64,000 nucleotides of DNA from Croceibacterium_B sp963811255 (GCA_963811255.1 CAWEQI010000001.1:124001-188000); one strand, 5' to 3'; positions 26,159 through 35,729 are shown, counted from the first letter of the stretch. The notes: generated from the letters alone by a model not told the origin. Translations and numbers: made by a program.

Positions 26159-26826
26159 GGAATCGCGACGACCTACGGTCTGCGACGCGGCGCGAGGCTC
26201 CACTCGCCCGTATCCAGGCCGTGCCGTGGCTGCTGTTCATCGTGGTCCTCGCGCTCGCCGCCTGGCTCGCCTGGAAGGCGTTCGGGCCGAAGAACCTCGG
26301 CGACCCGCTGGCGACCAGCCTCGTCGCGCTCGAGAAGCAGGACAAGCTGACGGTGTTCTCGGCTCAGCTCTCCCCGGTGGTGGCGAGCGAGGACAGCCGT
26401 CTGCTCGGCGTGCTCAAGAGCCGCCAGGTGGCGGTGATACCGGCGCGAGTCGACTACACGCTCGACCTATCGAAGATGGACAAGAGCCGCCTCGCTTGGA
26501 ACGGCGAGACGCACACGATGGACGTGCAGCTGCCGCCGCTGACCGTCGGCCGGCCGAACCTCGACGAAGGCCGCGCGCAATATCTGCGCGAGGGCGTGTG
26601 GATCACCAACGCCGCGCAGGACACGCTAACCCGCAAGAACACGCAATTGGCCGAGCAGCAGGCGGTGCAGCAGGCGCGCAACCCGGTGCTGATGGACCTC
26701 GCCCGCTCGGCGGCCAAGCAGGCGGTCGAGCAGAACCTGTCGATTCCGCTCAAAGTGGCCGGCTATGGCGACGTCAAAGTCGAGGCGCATTTCGACGGGC
26801 AGCCGGCAAGCAAATCGAGTGATTGA
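26140..26826 (+). CDS. DUF4230 domain membrane-anchored protein
   Basis: 228 residues: short cytoplasmic start, one membrane helix (WLLFIVVLALAAWLAWKAF), then a periplasmic DUF4230-like domain (VALEKQDKLTVFSAQLSPVV, DYTLDLSKMDKSRLAWN). ATG 26140 overlaps the MBL gene by 19 bp in another frame, so the two are co-translated. Function unknown. Confidence 0.82.
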   Translation: MDDPPLRNRDDLRSATRREAPLARIQAVPWLLFIVVLALAAWLAWKAFGPKNLGDPLATSLVALEKQDKLTVFSAQLSPVVASEDSRLLGVLKSRQVAVIPARVDYTLDLSKMDKSRLAWNGETHTMDVQLPPLTVGRPNLDEGRAQYLREGVWITNAAQDTLTRKNTQLAEQQAVQQARNPVLMDLARSAAKQAVEQNLSIPLKVAGYGDVKVEAHFDGQPASKSSD

Positions 26827-26831
26827 CTTCT

Positions 26832-26845
26832 CTCCCGTTTGGGAG
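26832..26845 (+). terminator. Weak hairpin after the DUF4230 gene
   Basis: CTCCC and GGGAG pair around a 4-base loop, followed by TGACCTT. Lies 5 bases past the stop. Short stem and poor T-run, so only a weak terminator candidate. Confidence 0.35.
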
Positions 26846-26885
26846 TGACCTTGGCTTTTCCTGACTGACTCGGGGGAGGCAGTTA

Positions 26886-27608
26886 ATGGCTACCGTAGCG
26901 GCACCGCAATCTTCCGCGCTACAGAGAGAGCGCGCGTTCTTCTTCTACATGGCGCTGGCGGTTCTCGTCACCGTCCTCGCCGGCTTCGGCTTCTTCTTCG
27001 CGATCGGCGCCTCGACGATCTATTCGCCGTGGTGGGTCCACCTTCACGCGCTGTCGATGGGCACCTGGGTGCTGCTGTTCGTGGCGCAGACCTGGCTGGT
27101 CTATCGCGACAACGTGACCGCGCACCGTACGCTTGGCCCGATCGCCGCCGGATGGGCGGTGTGGATCTTCTTCCTCGGCTTTGCGATCACGGCGATGGAC
27201 GTCCACACGCACCGCGCCCCGCCGTTCTTCCAGCGCAATTACTTCCTGATGATGGACTGGCTGAACATGGTCGTGTTCGGCGCGCTGGTCTTCGCCGCGG
27301 TGCGGCTGCGCAACCGCTCGGACTGGCACAAGCGGCTGATGCTCGGGGCGATGCTCAATCTCCTGTCGGTGGCGCTGGGCCGGCTGGTGTTGCCGCCGAT
27401 CTGGGACGAACGCGGCATCTGGCTGGTGATGATCATCCTGCTGGTGGGCTACTTCGGCACTGCCATGCTGTTCGACAAGCGCACCCGCGGCAGCGTCCAC
27501 CCGGCCTACTTCTGGGGCGCGGGCGGACTAGTTACGTGGGTGAGCTTGAGTTTCGCGCTGGCGTGGACGCCGCCGGTTTTGGCGCTGACTCACGCACTCG
27601 GGGGCTGA
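26886..27608 (+). CDS. Seven-TM membrane protein of unknown function
   Basis: 240 residues with about seven membrane helices. Conserved-looking histidines sit at membrane edges (WWVHLHALSMGTWVLLF, VTAHRTLGPIA, MDVHTHRAPPF, SDWHKRLMLG), a pattern seen in small DUF2306-like or cytochrome-b561-like proteins that might bind haem. Family is therefore uncertain. Clear ATG at 26886 with GGGGAGG upstream. Not obviously linked to its neighbours. Confidence 0.75.
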   Translation: MATVAAPQSSALQRERAFFFYMALAVLVTVLAGFGFFFAIGASTIYSPWWVHLHALSMGTWVLLFVAQTWLVYRDNVTAHRTLGPIAAGWAVWIFFLGFAITAMDVHTHRAPPFFQRNYFLMMDWLNMVVFGALVFAAVRLRNRSDWHKRLMLGAMLNLLSVALGRLVLPPIWDERGIWLVMIILLVGYFGTAMLFDKRTRGSVHPAYFWGAGGLVTWVSLSFALAWTPPVLALTHALGG

Positions 27609-27672
27609 CCGCCGGCAACAAACCCGCGACATCGGCGGCCCCGCTTCCTATATGACAGGAAGGAGGCCAAGC

Positions 27673-28672
27673 ATGTCTGTCGAGACGAAAATCCCCACCG
27701 GCGCCGAGTTGCGCGGCGAGATCGACCGGCTGCGCAAGGAGCGCAACGCCGTCATTCTGGCGCATTACTACCAGAAACCCGAGCTGCAGGACCTGGCCGA
27801 TTTCGTAGGGGATTCGCTCGAGCTGAGCCGCAAGGCGGCCGACACCGACGCCGACGTGATCGCCTTTTGCGGGGTCAAGTTCATGGCCGACACGGCGAAG
27901 ATCCTCAGCCCCGAGAAGATCGTCGTGCTGCCCGATCTGGAAGCCGGCTGCTCGCTTCGAGGATTCATGTCCGCCGCACAAGTTCAAGGCCTTCCGAGAG
28001 GCGCACCCCGACCACATCGCGCTGACCTACATCAACTGTTCAACCGAAGTGAAAGCGCTTTCGGACGTCATTGTAACCAGTTCGAGCGCCGAGACGATCA
28101 TCAGCCAGATCCCCGAGGACCAGCCGATCATCTTCGGCCCCGACCGGCATCTCGGGGGCTATCTCAACCGCAAGTTCGGGCGCGAAATGCTGCTGTGGCC
28201 GGGGGTGTGCATCGTCCACGAGGCGTTCAGCGAGAAGGAGCTGCTCAAGCTCAAGGCGCAGCACCCCGGCGCCCCGGTCGCCGCGCACCCGGAATGCCCG
28301 CCGCACATCATCGACCTCGCCGATCACGTCGGCTCGACCAGCTCGATCCTGCAGTTCGCCAAGACCTTCCCCGGCGATACGCTGATCGTCGCCACCGAGC
28401 CGCACATCATCCACCAGATGGAAAAGGCGCTGCCGGACAAGACCTTCATCGGCGCGCCCGGGGCCGACGGCAACTGCAACTGCAACATCTGCCCGTACAT
28501 GGCGCTGAACACGATGGAAAAGCTCTACACCGCCCTGCGCGACCTGCAGCCGAGGATCGAGATCGAGGAAAGCCTGCGGCTGGCCGCCAAGCGCAGCCTC
28601 GACCGGATGCTCGAGATGGCCAGCGGGACCATCGGCAAGGGTGATTTGGGGCGGGTGCCCTCGGGCGACTAA
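27673..28672 (+). pseudogene. nadA: Quinolinate synthase, broken by a +1 frameshift
   Basis: Encodes NadA, the [4Fe-4S] enzyme that condenses iminoaspartate with DHAP to quinolinate for NAD synthesis. Frame 1 gives the N-terminus (NAVILAHYYQKPELQDLADF, FCGVKFMADTAKILSPEK, DLEAGCSL). At 27951-27963 an extra T (CTTCGAG instead of CTCGAG at about 27956/27957) shifts the frame. The remaining protein (DSCPPHKFKAFREAHPDHIA, NCSTEVKALSDVIVTSSSAE, HPECPPHI, CNCNICPYMALNTMEKL) is intact in the second frame to the stop at 28672. Removing one base restores a normal 332-residue enzyme with all cluster cysteines. Either a sequencing error or a very recent mutation. Confidence 0.9.
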
Positions 28673-28818
28673 TCCTCCGCCCCGCCCGGCTTCCGGTGCG
28701 GTTCGACGATGGCCGGTGGGTCGCTGGCTGGGAAGCTTTCGTCGAGCGCTTCGTCGAGGAGGTCCTCGCGGTGCTGGCGTTTGCCGTTCTTCGGCTTGCG
28801 AGGCTTCTTCGCGCTCAT
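28669..28818 (-). CDS. Small conserved protein with DESFPASDPPA motif
   Basis: 49 residues: lysine-rich start (MSAKKPRKPKNGKRQHRED), then LLDEALDESFPASDPPAIVE, a motif seen in many small alphaproteobacterial proteins. ATG at 28818 overlaps the stop of the DUF885 gene (ATGA). Convergent with nadA, whose stop overlaps by 4 bp. Function unknown. Confidence 0.75.
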   Translation of the reverse strand: MSAKKPRKPKNGKRQHREDLLDEALDESFPASDPPAIVEPHRKPGGAED

Positions 28819-30602
28819 TGCTCGGGCACCGGCAGACCGAACATCAGCGCGCGGACGAACTTCACCGGCGGCGAGCCGTGGGCGAGCACCGCATCGTTGT
28901 AGCGGCGCAGGCTGTAGGCATCGCCCCAGCGGCGTTTTGCTTCCTCGCGCAGCGCCATGTGCTCCTCGTAGCCGGTGTAGTAGCTCAGCAGCTGGACCGA
29001 GCTGAGGCTCGCGCGCAGCCACTTGCCGGCCGCCTCGCGCTCCTGCTGGAAGGCGCCTTGCATCATCAGGGCCATCGCCTGCTCGCGGGTCATCCCTTCG
29101 GTCTGGATGCCGATGTCGAGCAAGGTGTTGGTGATCGAGCGCAGGCGCATCTTGAGCATCGTCAGGCGGAACAGCTTGCCCGGCTCGCTCGCCTCTCCGC
29201 CGAGATAGCCCTGGTCGGCCATCATGCCTTCGCCATAGACCGCCCAGCCTTCGATGAACGGGCCGGATTCGAGCACGCCGCGCAGCGGATCGTCGACCTT
29301 GTTTGCGTGATCGAGCTGGAGGTAATGGCCCGGCATCGCCTCGTGGATCGACAGGTCGTGGATCATGTACAGGTTGTATTCGGTCAGGAAGTTGGTCGCC
29401 TGCTCGTCGGTCCAGTCGGCGGGGATCGGCGAAATGGTGTAGAAGTTCGGCTGGTTCTTATCGAGCGGCCCCGGCGGATCGTCGTAGGCGACCGAATTGC
29501 CCTGGTTGAACTTCGGCATCAGCACCACGCGCACCGGCGCGGTCGGCATCGTGACGAAGCCCTTTTCACGGACGAAATCCGTCGCCTGGGCGAGCGTCTG
29601 CTTGGCCGTCTGCACCAGCGTGTCGCGGGTGGCGCGCCTGGCGTAGGTCTTGTCGAGCGCGCACTCGATCGCCTGCTGCTGATCGCCGCGGTCGCAGTCG
29701 GGGAAAGTGCGCGCAAGGCGCTCCATCTCGGCGCGGGTGTCGTCGAACGCGGCCTGCGCCTTGGCCTTGAGCTCGGGCCGGCTCATCGAGCTCATCAGCT
29801 CGAACTTCATCTTCTGGTCGTAGAGCTTGGGGCCGAGACGAAAATCGCCCCTGGCGTTCGGCACCACCACGTCGTCGAGCCATTTTTGCTGCTCGGCGAC
29901 GGCTGTCTTCAGGTTGGCCATCGCCCGGTCGAAGCGAGTGCGCGGCACGCCGGTGCGCTCGACCTCGGGCAGCAACGTGTCGTTCACGATCTGCATAAGG
30001 CCGGCGTTCTGCTTGGCGACCGTCTCGGCGAAGACCTTGGGCACGCGGGCGGGATCGACCTGCCGGCGCTCCTCGGCGAAGTAGGCCGGCAGCTTCTCCA
30101 TCCGCGAGACGATCGCAGCGAAGCGCTGGGGCCAAGGGGCGAAGTCGCGCGCCACCAGCAGGTAGAGCGAATTCGAGGCTGCGGAGTTGTAAACCTGCGG
30201 ATTCCATGCCCAGGTCTGCAAAGTGTTGAGGTCCCACAGGTCTTCTTCGAGCGCGTTCTTCAGCAGCGCGTAATCGACCTGATTATCGGGAGTCAGCGCC
30301 ATGCGGTTGATGGCGGTGAGCGAAGTCAGCAGTTGGCGGTCCTTCGCCGCCCGCGTGGCGCGCGCCGCGGCGTCGATCTTCGGCAACTCGCCATCGTGGC
30401 TGTGATCGCCGAGCTGCGTGGCGAGGACCGGGTCCTCGGCGGTCAGCGCGGCGATGTAGGAACGGCCGAGCCTCTCGAACGCCGTGTTCTGATCGGGCGC
30501 GGCGCTGGCAGGAGTTTGCACCGCAACCGGCGGCGGCGGCTGCACCGTCGAACATCCGGCGAGCAGCAGGCCCGCTGTCACGGCGACCGAACGAAACGTC
30601 AT
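28815..30602 (-). CDS. DUF885 family lipoprotein, probable metallopeptidase
   Basis: 595 residues with lipobox TAGLLLAGC (Cys17), so anchored in the cell envelope. DUF885 domain with the zinc-type motif HEAMPGHYLQ (His near residue 420) and a distal GWAVYGEGMM segment, as in this peptidase-like family. Length is normal. Probably degrades peptides in the periplasm. Co-translated with the 49-residue protein downstream. Confidence 0.9.
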   Translation of the reverse strand: MTFRSVAVTAGLLLAGCSTVQPPPPVAVQTPASAAPDQNTAFERLGRSYIAALTAEDPVLATQLGDHSHDGELPKIDAAARATRAAKDRQLLTSLTAINRMALTPDNQVDYALLKNALEEDLWDLNTLQTWAWNPQVYNSAASNSLYLLVARDFAPWPQRFAAIVSRMEKLPAYFAEERRQVDPARVPKVFAETVAKQNAGLMQIVNDTLLPEVERTGVPRTRFDRAMANLKTAVAEQQKWLDDVVVPNARGDFRLGPKLYDQKMKFELMSSMSRPELKAKAQAAFDDTRAEMERLARTFPDCDRGDQQQAIECALDKTYARRATRDTLVQTAKQTLAQATDFVREKGFVTMPTAPVRVVLMPKFNQGNSVAYDDPPGPLDKNQPNFYTISPIPADWTDEQATNFLTEYNLYMIHDLSIHEAMPGHYLQLDHANKVDDPLRGVLESGPFIEGWAVYGEGMMADQGYLGGEASEPGKLFRLTMLKMRLRSITNTLLDIGIQTEGMTREQAMALMMQGAFQQEREAAGKWLRASLSSVQLLSYYTGYEEHMALREEAKRRWGDAYSLRRYNDAVLAHGSPPVKFVRALMFGLPVPEQ

Positions 30603-30672
30603 GCGTGTTCCTCCCTGAGCGGTCGTTGGCGTATCAGCCGTTCGCGGCCGCGTCGAGAAGGTGGCGGTCTCG

Positions 30673-31899
30673 CTAGGCCAGCATCGGCTCGAGCCTGCGC
30701 GGCGCGGTCTCCTTCAGGAACAAGGCGATGACGAAGCCCAGAATCAGGCTGGAGATGGTGAAAGTGAAGACGTGCTGGATGCCGCTCGATGCGGCGATCC
30801 GCCCGGCGATGGCCGGAGCCACGCCGCCGCCGAACACTTCGCCGGCGCCGATCACCAGCCCGGCGACCGACGCGACCATGCCCACGGGCGCCGCTTCCGC
30901 CGCGACCGGTCCGGCGAGAATCGCCAGTGCCGAGAAGTTGAACAGCGCGGCAAAGAACAGCAGCCAAAAGAGCACGCTCAGGTTGTCCGCTCCGGCGCGG
31001 GTGAACAGATACGTGAACACAGCCGCCAGGATATAGGACAGCAGCGTCGCCAGCTTGCGGCCGATGAAGTCGGACACGGTCGGCATGCCGAACTGCCCGA
31101 TGGCGCCGCCGAAACCGATTGCCGAGGTGACGAAGCCCATGTCCTGGATCGACAGGTGCAGGTAGTCGGTCAGGTAGTTGGGCATCATCGCGCCCATCAC
31201 GAAGATTCCGCCCATCGCGCACATCAGTGTGAGCATGGCCAACGGCACGTTGCGATGGCTGAACAGGTCGGCGATTCCCGGACGCGCCACGCGCGCGCCG
31301 CCGGGCCCGCTGTGCTCGGGTTCGCGCACCAGAAAGAACATCACCGCAGCCATGATCAACCCCGGCACGCCGACCAGCATGAACACCGTGCGCCAGCTGG
31401 TCACCAGCAGCAACTGGGTGGCGATGATCGGCCCGAGGGCGTTGCCGAAGAACGAGATCATGCACTGGAAGATGCCGTTGTTCATGCCCCTCCGGTTGGG
31501 GTGCGAGGCTTCGACCGCAACCGCCACGCCGGTCGAGGCGACCGGCCCTTCGGCCAGGCCCATCACCGCGCGGATCAGCAGCAGGCTGACCAGCCCGCCG
31601 GCGAGCCCGGAGAAGGCGGACATCAGCGAGAAGACGATCACCGCCGGAATCAGCACTTTCCGGCGGCCCACCCGGTCGGAGAGAAAGCCCATGGCGAACG
31701 CCGACAGGCCCCAGAACACCGCAAGAATCCCGACCAAGTTGCCGAGATCCTGATAGGTCAGCCCCAGCTCGTCCATGAACGCCGGGAACAGCACCGGAAG
31801 GATGAACCGGTCGAGCCCGACCAGGCCGAAGGTCAGGCTGAGGACCAGGATGATCTTCCACTCGTAGCCGGTGTCCCAGCCCTTGGCATCTTGCTGCAT
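30673..31899 (-). CDS. MFS transporter
   Basis: 408 residues, 12 membrane helices. The MFS loop 2-3 signature is GFLSDRVGRRKVLIPAVIV, and the mid-protein counterpart is VSDFIGRKLATLLSYI. First helix contains GLVGLDRFILPVLFPAF, resembling organic-acid/hexuronate (ACS/AAHS-like) transporters. Substrate not deducible. Lies about 70 bp upstream of the DUF885 gene on the same strand. Confidence 0.9.
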   Translation of the reverse strand: MQQDAKGWDTGYEWKIILVLSLTFGLVGLDRFILPVLFPAFMDELGLTYQDLGNLVGILAVFWGLSAFAMGFLSDRVGRRKVLIPAVIVFSLMSAFSGLAGGLVSLLLIRAVMGLAEGPVASTGVAVAVEASHPNRRGMNNGIFQCMISFFGNALGPIIATQLLLVTSWRTVFMLVGVPGLIMAAVMFFLVREPEHSGPGGARVARPGIADLFSHRNVPLAMLTLMCAMGGIFVMGAMMPNYLTDYLHLSIQDMGFVTSAIGFGGAIGQFGMPTVSDFIGRKLATLLSYILAAVFTYLFTRAGADNLSVLFWLLFFAALFNFSALAILAGPVAAEAAPVGMVASVAGLVIGAGEVFGGGVAPAIAGRIAASSGIQHVFTFTISSLILGFVIALFLKETAPRRLEPMLA

Positions 31900-31931
31900 G
31901 TTCCCCCCGTCGTAGCTTGGCTAAGTCTCCC

Positions 31932-32843
31932 TCACGCGGCTGCTTTACCAGCGGGTTCGGGCGCCGTCGATTCCCCTGCGACGCGCGCGAGCACGAGCGC
32001 CGCCGCCAACAGCGCCATGCCGACGAGGTCGATCGGCGCGAGCACCTCGCCGAACGCCAGCCACCCGGCCAGCGAAGCGATCGCCGGCTGCGTCAGCAGC
32101 GCCAGGCCGATCGCCAGCGGCGGGAAATGCCGCAACGCATAAACCAGCATCCCCTGCCCGATCAGCTGGCTGGAGATCGCCAGCGCTACCACCGGGCCCC
32201 AGTCGTGCGGCCAGACCGGCTCGCCGTGCAGCAGCGCAACGCCTAACAGCACGGGGATGCCGGCGGCGCCCGACCAGGTGAGCAGCCGCCAGTTGCCGAA
32301 CACCCGCCGGGCGTCCTTGAGAATCAGCAGATAGCCGGCGTACAGCAGTCCCGCGAGCAGGCAGAACAGATCGCCGTCGAGCGTTTGCCACGACACCTCG
32401 AAGCTGCGCCCGAGCAGGATCGCCGCACCGGTGAGGGCGGCGAGGATCGCCAGCCACTCGCGCGCCCGCGGCCAGCGGCGCCAGACGACGAAGCCCCAGA
32501 GCATCAGGATGACGCTACCCGAATTGCCGAACAGCGCCGCGTTGCCGAGCCGGGTGTAGCCGATGCCGACATGCCAGCTGGCGAGGTCGAGCGCGAAGAA
32601 CGTGCCGCCAAGCATTACCGTCAGCACCATCTTGCGCGTGACCGGCGCGGCCGGCGGTCCCTCGCGGTGGGCGAACAGCAGCAGCACCGGCATCGCCAGC
32701 GTCAGCCGCCAGAATCCCGCCGCGACCGGACCGGTGTCCGCCAGCCGGACGAAAAACGGGCCCATCGCCAGCGCGGCGTTGCCGATCAGCAGCGCGGCAA
32801 TCGGCAGCAGGCGATGACGCGGCGGGGGAGCGGAGGAATTCAT
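31932..32843 (-). CDS. EamA/DMT-family transporter
   Basis: 303 residues with ten predicted membrane helices in two EamA repeats (LLIGNAALAMGPFFVRLADT ... DLFCLLAGLLYAGYLLIL ... ALLTQPAIASLAGWLAFGEV). The second repeat ends with the family GEVLAPIDLVGMALLAAALV pattern. Drug/metabolite exporter-like; substrate unknown. Divergent from the CoA lyase gene. Confidence 0.9.
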   Translation of the reverse strand: MNSSAPPPRHRLLPIAALLIGNAALAMGPFFVRLADTGPVAAGFWRLTLAMPVLLLFAHREGPPAAPVTRKMVLTVMLGGTFFALDLASWHVGIGYTRLGNAALFGNSGSVILMLWGFVVWRRWPRAREWLAILAALTGAAILLGRSFEVSWQTLDGDLFCLLAGLLYAGYLLILKDARRVFGNWRLLTWSGAAGIPVLLGVALLHGEPVWPHDWGPVVALAISSQLIGQGMLVYALRHFPPLAIGLALLTQPAIASLAGWLAFGEVLAPIDLVGMALLAAALVLARVAGESTAPEPAGKAAA

Positions 32844-32904
32844 TCGCCGCCCCGTCTAGCGGGCGGCGCGCCAATGGCTATAGTCCGGCCAGGAGATTTG
32901 CGCG

Positions 32905-33780
32905 ATGCCGATGCGATCGTGGCTGTTCGTCCCCGGCGACAGCGAGAAGAAGCTGGCGAAAGTGGACCGCTGCGGCGCCGACGTGGTGATCGTCGACCTT
33001 GAAGATGCCGTCGCGCCGCAGGCCAAAGCGGCAGCCCGCGAGCTGGCGCGCCATTGGCTAAGGGCGCAGCGCCGCACCGGCGGCTCCGGCCAGCTGTGGG
33101 TGCGGATCAACGCCATCGACACCCCACTGTGGCGCGACGACGTCGACGCGGTGATCGCCGCGGCGCCGGACGGAATCATGATCCCAAAGGCTTCGGGGCC
33201 GGCGCAGCTGCAGATGCTTGCGGCCGAGCTGCACGATCGCGAGCAGCGCCTTGGCTTGCCGTTGGGCGGGACGAAGCTGCTGCCGCTGGTCAGCGAAACG
33301 CCGGCCGCAGCGCTCGGCATCGCCGATTATGCCGCGACGCGGATACCGCGGCTCGCCGGGCTCACCTGGGGCGCCGAGGACCTGTCGGCGGCGCTCGGCG
33401 CCAGCCGCAAGCGCGATGCCGAAGGGCGCTGGACCGACACTTTCCGCATGGTTCGCGCGCAGGTTCTCCTCACCGCGCACGCCTGCAAGGTGGCGCCGAT
33501 CGACACGCTGCATGCCGATTTCCGCGATCTCGACGGCCTCCAGCACGCGGCCCAGGAGAGCTATGCCGACGGCTTTGCCGGCATGCTGGCGATCCATCCC
33601 GATCAGGTACCGGTGATCAACGCCGCCTTCATGCCGGGCGAGGCCGAAATCGCCGAGGCGCGCCGGATCGTCGAAGCCTTCGCCGCCGCGCCGGGCTCGG
33701 GCGCCTTGCAGATGGACGGCCGCATGCTCGACCAGCCGCACCTGGAACAGGCGCGACGTCTGCTGGAGCGAATCGATTAA
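32905..33780 (+). CDS. HpcH/HpaI aldolase / CoA-ester lyase (CitE-like)
   Basis: 291 residues. N-terminus RSWLFVPGDSEKKLAKV and VVIVDLEDAVAPQAKAAAR place it in the CitE/malyl-CoA lyase-like group; LAGLTWGAEDLSAALGA and FAGMLAIHPDQVPVINAAF are the other blocks. Glu and Asp in DLEDAV and GAEDL are the usual Mg2+ ligands. Cleaves beta-hydroxyacyl-CoA or citryl/malyl-type substrates; the exact one is not clear. ATG 32905. Confidence 0.9.
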   Translation: MPMRSWLFVPGDSEKKLAKVDRCGADVVIVDLEDAVAPQAKAAARELARHWLRAQRRTGGSGQLWVRINAIDTPLWRDDVDAVIAAAPDGIMIPKASGPAQLQMLAAELHDREQRLGLPLGGTKLLPLVSETPAAALGIADYAATRIPRLAGLTWGAEDLSAALGASRKRDAEGRWTDTFRMVRAQVLLTAHACKVAPIDTLHADFRDLDGLQHAAQESYADGFAGMLAIHPDQVPVINAAFMPGEAEIAEARRIVEAFAAAPGSGALQMDGRMLDQPHLEQARRLLERID

Positions 33781-34154
33781 GGGGTGGGGCGCGGCGTCGG
33801 CGCAGGCTTTGCGGCCGGTGCGGCGGCGGGGTTTGCGCCAGGCGTCGGGGCGGGCGTTGCCGGCGTCCCCGGCACAGCAGTCGCCGCAGCGCTCGGCTCG
33901 GCACCCGGCGTGCCGCTGACAGTCGGCGCGGGAACGCCTTGGTCCGCCGCCTGTTCGGGCGTCGTCGGCGCCCCGCTCTTCGGCAACAGCGGCGGTTGCG
34001 AGGTGAGTTGGCCGAGCGGGATCATCCTGTCGCTGATCGTCCCCTGCAGCACTTCGCCAGAGGCCGAACGCTGGTCGTTCTTTGGCGCGGACTTGTGGCA
34101 CGCGGCCAGCGAAACGAGCGGGACGAGCACGATGAGCAATCGCAGACGGGTCAA
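33777..34154 (-). CDS. Small Pro/Ala-rich lipoprotein
   Basis: 125 residues: lipobox VPLVSLAACHKS followed by ISDRMIPLGQLTSQPPLLP and a long Pro/Ala/Thr tail. TTG at 34154 has CGGAG 8 bases upstream and overlaps the lipB stop as TTGA. A GTG at 34163 is less likely. Disordered tail suggests a cell-envelope role; no family recognised. The stop overlaps the end of the convergent lyase gene. Confidence 0.72.
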   Translation of the reverse strand: MTRLRLLIVLVPLVSLAACHKSAPKNDQRSASGEVLQGTISDRMIPLGQLTSQPPLLPKSGAPTTPEQAADQGVPAPTVSGTPGAEPSAAATAVPGTPATPAPTPGANPAAAPAAKPAPTPRPTP

Positions 34155-34819
34155 GCAGGGCACTCCGCACGGCCGAGCGCGGCGAGAAATTCGCCGGCGC
34201 GGCGCTGCAATGCCCCATCCCACGCCTCCGGCGCAACCTCGATCCCGAGCCGGGCGAGGCTGGTGACGCCGTATTCGGCGATTCCGCAAGGCACAATGCC
34301 GCTGAAATGCTCCAGGTCCGGAGCGAGATTGACGGCGAAACCGTGCATCGTCACCCAGCGGCGGATGCGCACGCCGATGGCGCCGATCTTGGCTTCGGCC
34401 CCGTCGAGGTCGCGGGTCCAGATGCCGATCCGCCCCTCGGCGCGCCAGGCTTCGACGCCGAAATCGCCCAGCGTGGCGATGACCCACCCCTCGAGCGCGT
34501 GCACAAAGCGCCTGACGTCGCGCCCACGGCGACCGAGGTCGAGCAGCACGTAGCCGACCCGCTGCCCCGGTCCGTGATAAGTGTAGCGCCCGCCGCGGCC
34601 GGTCTCGACCACCTCGAAGCGCGCCTCGATCAGCTCGGCCGCGGGCGCGCTGGTCCCGGCGGTGTAGACCGGTGGATGCTCGAGCAGCCAGATCAGCTCG
34701 CCGGCCTCGCCCGCGGCGATCGCGGCGTTGCGCGCTTCCTGCCCGGCGAGCGCGGCGCGGTAGGGCACGGGCGCATAATCGCGCCGCCACTCGACCGATT
34801 CCGGGGAACCCTCAGTCAT
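34151..34819 (-). CDS. lipB: Octanoyl-[ACP]:protein N-octanoyltransferase
   Basis: 222 residues. Motifs: LIWLLEHPPVYTAGTS, GRGGRYTYHGPGQRVGY, AKIGAIGVRIRRWVTMHG and the catalytic cysteine in PCGIAEYGVTSL. Transfers octanoate from ACP to lipoyl domains, the first step of lipoate synthesis. ATG at 34819 chosen; a TTG at 34855 lacks a ribosome site. Coupled to the downstream lipoprotein gene. Confidence 0.93.
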   Translation of the reverse strand: MTEGSPESVEWRRDYAPVPYRAALAGQEARNAAIAAGEAGELIWLLEHPPVYTAGTSAPAAELIEARFEVVETGRGGRYTYHGPGQRVGYVLLDLGRRGRDVRRFVHALEGWVIATLGDFGVEAWRAEGRIGIWTRDLDGAEAKIGAIGVRIRRWVTMHGFAVNLAPDLEHFSGIVPCGIAEYGVTSLARLGIEVAPEAWDGALQRRAGEFLAALGRAECPA

Positions 34820-34899
34820 CGGCAATTGCGTGGCGGGCGGAGCGGTGTTTATCAAGGGGGAAGGTCCAGCCTCTGGGCGCCAGCCATGACAGGAAACCC

Positions 34900-35724
34900 A
34901 TGCAACTCGAGATGAACCGCGCCTGGAACGACGCGGTCCGGCTCCTCAAGCGGAACCGCGACGTGATCGCGGTGGTGGCGGGGGTGTTCTTCTTCCTGCC
35001 CTACTTCGCGGTCGCGCTGGTCGGCCCCGATCCGATGGCCGGCGTCAATCCGGGCCAGCATCTCGGCGCCGAGGAGACCATGGCGCGGCTGATGCAGTTC
35101 TATTCGCAAGTCTGGTGGCTGTTCGTGCTGGTGGCGATCCTGCAGGCGGTCGGCGTCCTGAGCCTGCTGGCCCTGCTCACCGACCGCCGGCGCCCGACGG
35201 TTGCCGAAGCGCTGAAGATCGGCGCGGTCAAGGTGCTGCCTTACATCGCCGCCTACCTGCTGGTCGGACTAGCGCTGGGGATCGCGACGATGCTGCTGAT
35301 TTCCCTCGCGGCCGCCGGCGGGGCGGAGTGGCTCGCCGGCTTGGTCGTGCTGGTGGCGCTGATCGCCTGGATCGGGCTGTTCGTGCGCTTTTCGCTGGTC
35401 GGCCCGGTGCTGGTGAAGGACGGAATCGCCAATCCCGTGGCCGCGCTCGGCCGCTCATGGACGCTGACGAGCGGCAACGCATGGCGATTGTTCGCATTCT
35501 ACGCCTTGCTGTTCGTCGCGATGATCGTGGTGACGATCGTGATCTCGGCGGTGTTCGGCCTGCTTTTCGGGCTGTTCGGAACCGAAGCCGCGCGGGCCGG
35601 CGACAGCCTGGTGTCGAGCCTGGTCAACGCCGGTTGGGCGAGCCTTTTCCTGGCCGTCCTGTCGGCAGTGCACGACCAGTTCGCCGGGCCTTCGCCGTCA
35701 GCCCTGAGCGAGACCTTCGAATAG
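34900..35724 (+). CDS. Membrane protein, YciC/GPDPase-memb-like
   Basis: 274 residues with about six membrane helices and the pattern VLVKDGIANPVAALGRSWTLTSG, which occurs in glycerophosphodiesterase-membrane-domain-like proteins. There is no catalytic domain. ATG 34900 with AGGAAA upstream; MNRAWNDAV at 34912 is a possible shorter start. Function unknown. Confidence 0.8.
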   Translation: MQLEMNRAWNDAVRLLKRNRDVIAVVAGVFFFLPYFAVALVGPDPMAGVNPGQHLGAEETMARLMQFYSQVWWLFVLVAILQAVGVLSLLALLTDRRRPTVAEALKIGAVKVLPYIAAYLLVGLALGIATMLLISLAAAGGAEWLAGLVVLVALIAWIGLFVRFSLVGPVLVKDGIANPVAALGRSWTLTSGNAWRLFAFYALLFVAMIVVTIVISAVFGLLFGLFGTEAARAGDSLVSSLVNAGWASLFLAVLSAVHDQFAGPSPSALSETFE

Positions 35725-35729
35725 AAGGA

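Noticed and set aside
27960..28644. Continuation of the first nadA frame to a 330-residue product
   Set aside because: After 27960 this frame is Arg/Pro/Gln-rich junk, while conserved NadA sequence continues in the other frame, so this is a frameshift, not a fusion.
28641..30731. A 696-codon plus-strand open frame antisense to the DUF885 gene
   Set aside because: No domain or start-site support, and the minus-strand gene is clearly real.
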